Below, in pieces: positions 15,013-16,345 of a stretch of DNA of 16,345 nt. The stretch's first letter is position 1. Every line of letters starts with the position of its first letter. The stretch comes from Sva-07 sp031430875 (GTDB taxonomy: Bacteria > Actinomycetota > Acidimicrobiia > Acidimicrobiales > Ilumatobacteraceae). Under the pieces are notes generated by a model. The model did no database searches and was not told the origin of the DNA. It saw nothing but the letters and a program-made list of their open reading frames with translations. The stretch is from NCBI GenBank assembly GCA_031430875.1, contig JANPCI010000017.1, positions 1-16,345 of the forward strand, in the 5' to 3' direction. The position numbers were made by a program, and so were the translations under genes.

Positions 15013-15429
15013 ATGAGCACCACCGCCGATCGTCCCCCCTTGACCAGCACCAGTCCCACTGACGCGGCAGTTTCGGCGTCGGCGCCGGACCGCTTCATGC
15101 GAAGTGTCCTGCGCCTCCCCGAAGGCCAGACGGCTACTGCCGCCGAGGCCCGGTCAGCATTCCAGAAGTCGCTGTTCATCAGCACCTGCCGATGTCTCCT
15201 CATGTACATCGTGTTCCCGTTCGTGCTGCCGGCGGTGGGCATCGCACGCGGGGTCGGGCCGTTCATCGGCGTCATCATCGGCGTCCTCGCCATGGTGTCG
15301 ATCACCTACAGCATCCGGCGGTTCTGGCGGGCGAACCACTCGAAGCGCTGGCACTACACAGTCTTCGGACTCACCATCATCGGGTTCCTGATCTTCCTCG
15401 CCATCAAGGACATCGCCACCATCACCTGA
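15013..15429 (+). CDS. Small three-helix membrane protein of unknown function
   Basis: I do not recognise this 138-residue protein. A soluble N-terminus rich in Ser/Thr/Ala (1-50) precedes three predicted helices near 61-78, 82-101 and 115-132. A basic loop (IRRFWRANHSKRW, 101-113) joins helices 2 and 3. ATG at 15013 was chosen; GTG at 15004 would overlap the HAD stop as GTGA and is also plausible. It is almost certainly part of the channel-HAD transcript. It is followed by a 109-nt gap with palindromes that probably marks the end of this operon. The gene looks real, since composition is uniform and no competing frame is convincing, but nothing points to a function. Confidence 0.75.
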   Translation: MSTTADRPPLTSTSPTDAAVSASAPDRFMRSVLRLPEGQTATAAEARSAFQKSLFISTCRCLLMYIVFPFVLPAVGIARGVGPFIGVIIGVLAMVSITYSIRRFWRANHSKRWHYTVFGLTIIGFLIFLAIKDIATIT

Positions 15430-15465
15430 GGTCGCCAGCTGAGGACGGCGGTTCGGTTCGCGCCC

Positions 15466-15479
15466 TCGGTTGCAACCGA
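15466..15479. promoter_or_regulatory. Perfect 14-bp palindrome, candidate operator
   Basis: TCGGTTGCAACCGA is a perfect 14-bp dyad, 59 nt upstream of the small-subunit ATG and 36 nt after the preceding stop. It has no loop spacing, so it is more likely a protein-binding site than a terminator. Which regulator binds is unknown. Confidence 0.45.
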
Positions 15480-15490
15480 TGTCGGGAGAT

Positions 15491-15520
15491 GGTGCATGAT
15501 GTGCACCGGGCCGATGCCCG
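15491..15520. promoter_or_regulatory. Two further inverted repeats before the small-subunit gene
   Basis: GGTGCA (15491-15496) and TGCACC (15502-15507) form a spaced dyad with a 5-nt centre. Directly after it, CGGGC (15507-15511) and GCCCG (15516-15520) enclose CGAT. The pair ends 18 nt before the ATG at 15539. It may be an operator overlapping the promoter, or structure in the 5' leader. Confidence 0.4.
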
Positions 15521-15538
15521 GACATCACACCGAACGAC

Positions 15539-16015
15539 ATGGGGGCAACAGTGGAAATCACCGTCACGGTGAACGGCACAACGCAGACGCACGACGTGGA
15601 GCCACGCCTCCTGCTCGTGCAGTACATCCGGGAGGTCGTCGGGCTGACCGGCACCAACATCGGCTGCGACACCTCGTCGTGCGGCGCGTGTTCGTTGCAC
15701 CTCGACGGCGAAGCAGTCAAGAGCTGCACCGTGCTCGCCGTACAGGCCGACGGCCAGGACATCCGAACGATCGAGGGCATGGCCGCCGCCGACGGCACGC
15801 TGCACCCGATGCAGCAGGCCTTCATGGAGAACCACGGCCTGCAGTGCGGATATTGCACGCCCGGCATGGTCATGGCGGCCACCAGCCTGCTCGAGGAGAA
15901 CCCGAACCCGACCGAGCAGGAAGTGCGACTCGGTCTCGAGGGCAACCTGTGCCGCTGCACCGGCTACCACAACATCGTCAAGTCCGTCCTCGCCGCCGCG
16001 TCGGCGAAGGCCTGA
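15539..16015 (+). CDS. Molybdenum hydroxylase small subunit with two [2Fe-2S] clusters (CoxS/XdhC-like)
   Basis: This subunit carries electrons from the molybdenum site to FAD. The 158-residue protein has a ferredoxin-like domain with cluster ligands Cys43, Cys48, Cys51 and Cys63 (CDTSSCGAC...C). A helical domain follows, with Cys103, Cys106, Cys138 and Cys140 (QCGYC and LCRC). All eight cysteines are present, and Gln102 beside the second cluster is conserved in the family. ATG 15539 has no good ribosome binding site. GTG 15551, preceded at 5 nt by GGGGG, would start MEITVTVNG and is a serious alternative. The medium subunit follows after 24 nt, so the two form an operon; the large subunit for this pair is either just beyond the window or the distant gene at 10272. 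CoxS and XDH small subunits cannot be separated here. Confidence 0.94.
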   Translation: MGATVEITVTVNGTTQTHDVEPRLLLVQYIREVVGLTGTNIGCDTSSCGACSLHLDGEAVKSCTVLAVQADGQDIRTIEGMAAADGTLHPMQQAFMENHGLQCGYCTPGMVMAATSLLEENPNPTEQEVRLGLEGNLCRCTGYHNIVKSVLAAASAKA

Positions 16016-16039
16016 AGACCATCCCAACGGAGGCACCCA

Positions 16040-16345
16040 GTGATTCCTGCAGCATTCGACTACGTCCGCGCCGAGTCGGCCGAGGAGGCCATCAGCCTCA
16101 TCGCCCAGCATGGCGACGAGGCCAAGTTCATCGCAGGCGGACACAGCCTGCTGCCCATGATGAAGCTGCGCCTCGCCCAGCCGAGCGTGTTGATCGACAT
16201 CGGCCGACTCAGCGATCTCGCCTACATCCGTGACACCGGCGACCACATTGCCATCGGGGCGATGACGCGCCACATGGACGTCGAGACGTCAGAGGTGCTG
16301 AAGGAGCACGTGCCGCTCCTCGCTCATGCCGCCGGCCACGTCGGC
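16040..16345 (+). CDS. Molybdenum hydroxylase medium FAD-binding subunit (3' end missing)
   Basis: The first 102 residues of a CoxM/XdhB-like FAD subunit are present; the gene runs off the window (full length is usually about 280-300 residues). Residues 1-30 fit the family start (IPAAFDYVRAESAEEAISLI), and AGGHSLLPMMKLRL at 32-45 is the first FAD-binding motif. The second motif (TIGG type) would lie beyond the end, near the visible HAAGHVG. GGAGG at 16029-16033 lies 6 nt before GTG 16040 and supports this start. It follows the small-subunit gene in the same operon. The family is clear, the substrate is not. Confidence 0.92.
   Translation, partial: MIPAAFDYVRAESAEEAISLIAQHGDEAKFIAGGHSLLPMMKLRLAQPSVLIDIGRLSDLAYIRDTGDHIAIGAMTRHMDVETSEVLKEHVPLLAHAAGHVG

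Overview
The window is about 16.3 kb of GC-rich DNA with almost no non-coding space. Codon use strongly favours G/C in third positions, and GTG starts are common. Gene content and order fit a high-GC actinobacterium. My best guess is a marine or aquatic Acidimicrobiia member (Ilumatobacter-like). That is an inference from protein style and synteny, not a database result.

Left part, 1-10219: this is a variant of the conserved actinobacterial block mfd - mazG - lipoprotein - eno - ftsB/divIC, known for example from Mycobacterium. It holds the 3' part of mfd (transcription-repair coupling), a SurA-like lipoprotein, a MazG NTP pyrophosphohydrolase fused to a tetrapyrrole-methylase-like domain, enolase, and an FtsB/DivIC-type division protein. 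Between mazG and eno, on the opposite strand, sits a translationally coupled pair of unrecognised membrane proteins. Together they contain three copies of one six-helix module, two in the first protein and one in the second.

Right part, 10272-16345: a molybdenum hydroxylase large subunit (xanthine dehydrogenase / form II CoxL-like) is followed by an HD-domain protein. Next come a two-helix potassium-channel/RCK protein, a Gph-like HAD phosphatase and a small three-helix membrane protein, closely packed. The last genes are a [2Fe-2S] small subunit and the start of an FAD-binding medium subunit of the same hydroxylase superfamily. The large subunit at 10272 is therefore about 3 kb away from the nearest small/medium pair.

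Non-coding signals: gaps are short, and several hold well-formed inverted repeats. The most striking is a 50-nt hairpin present twice (9578-9627 and 13250-13299). Its apical part is identical in both copies, and its stem sequences differ with compensatory changes. A 10-bp hairpin fills the 33-nt gap between the convergent mazG and membrane-protein genes, and a near-perfect 12-bp hairpin follows the large-subunit gene. Two palindromes lie upstream of the small-subunit gene. Three genes (SurA-like, eno, channel) have a TAnnnT element 7-8 nt before the start codon and no Shine-Dalgarno sequence, which suggests leaderless transcripts. I saw no tRNA, rRNA, CRISPR array, transposase or phage gene.
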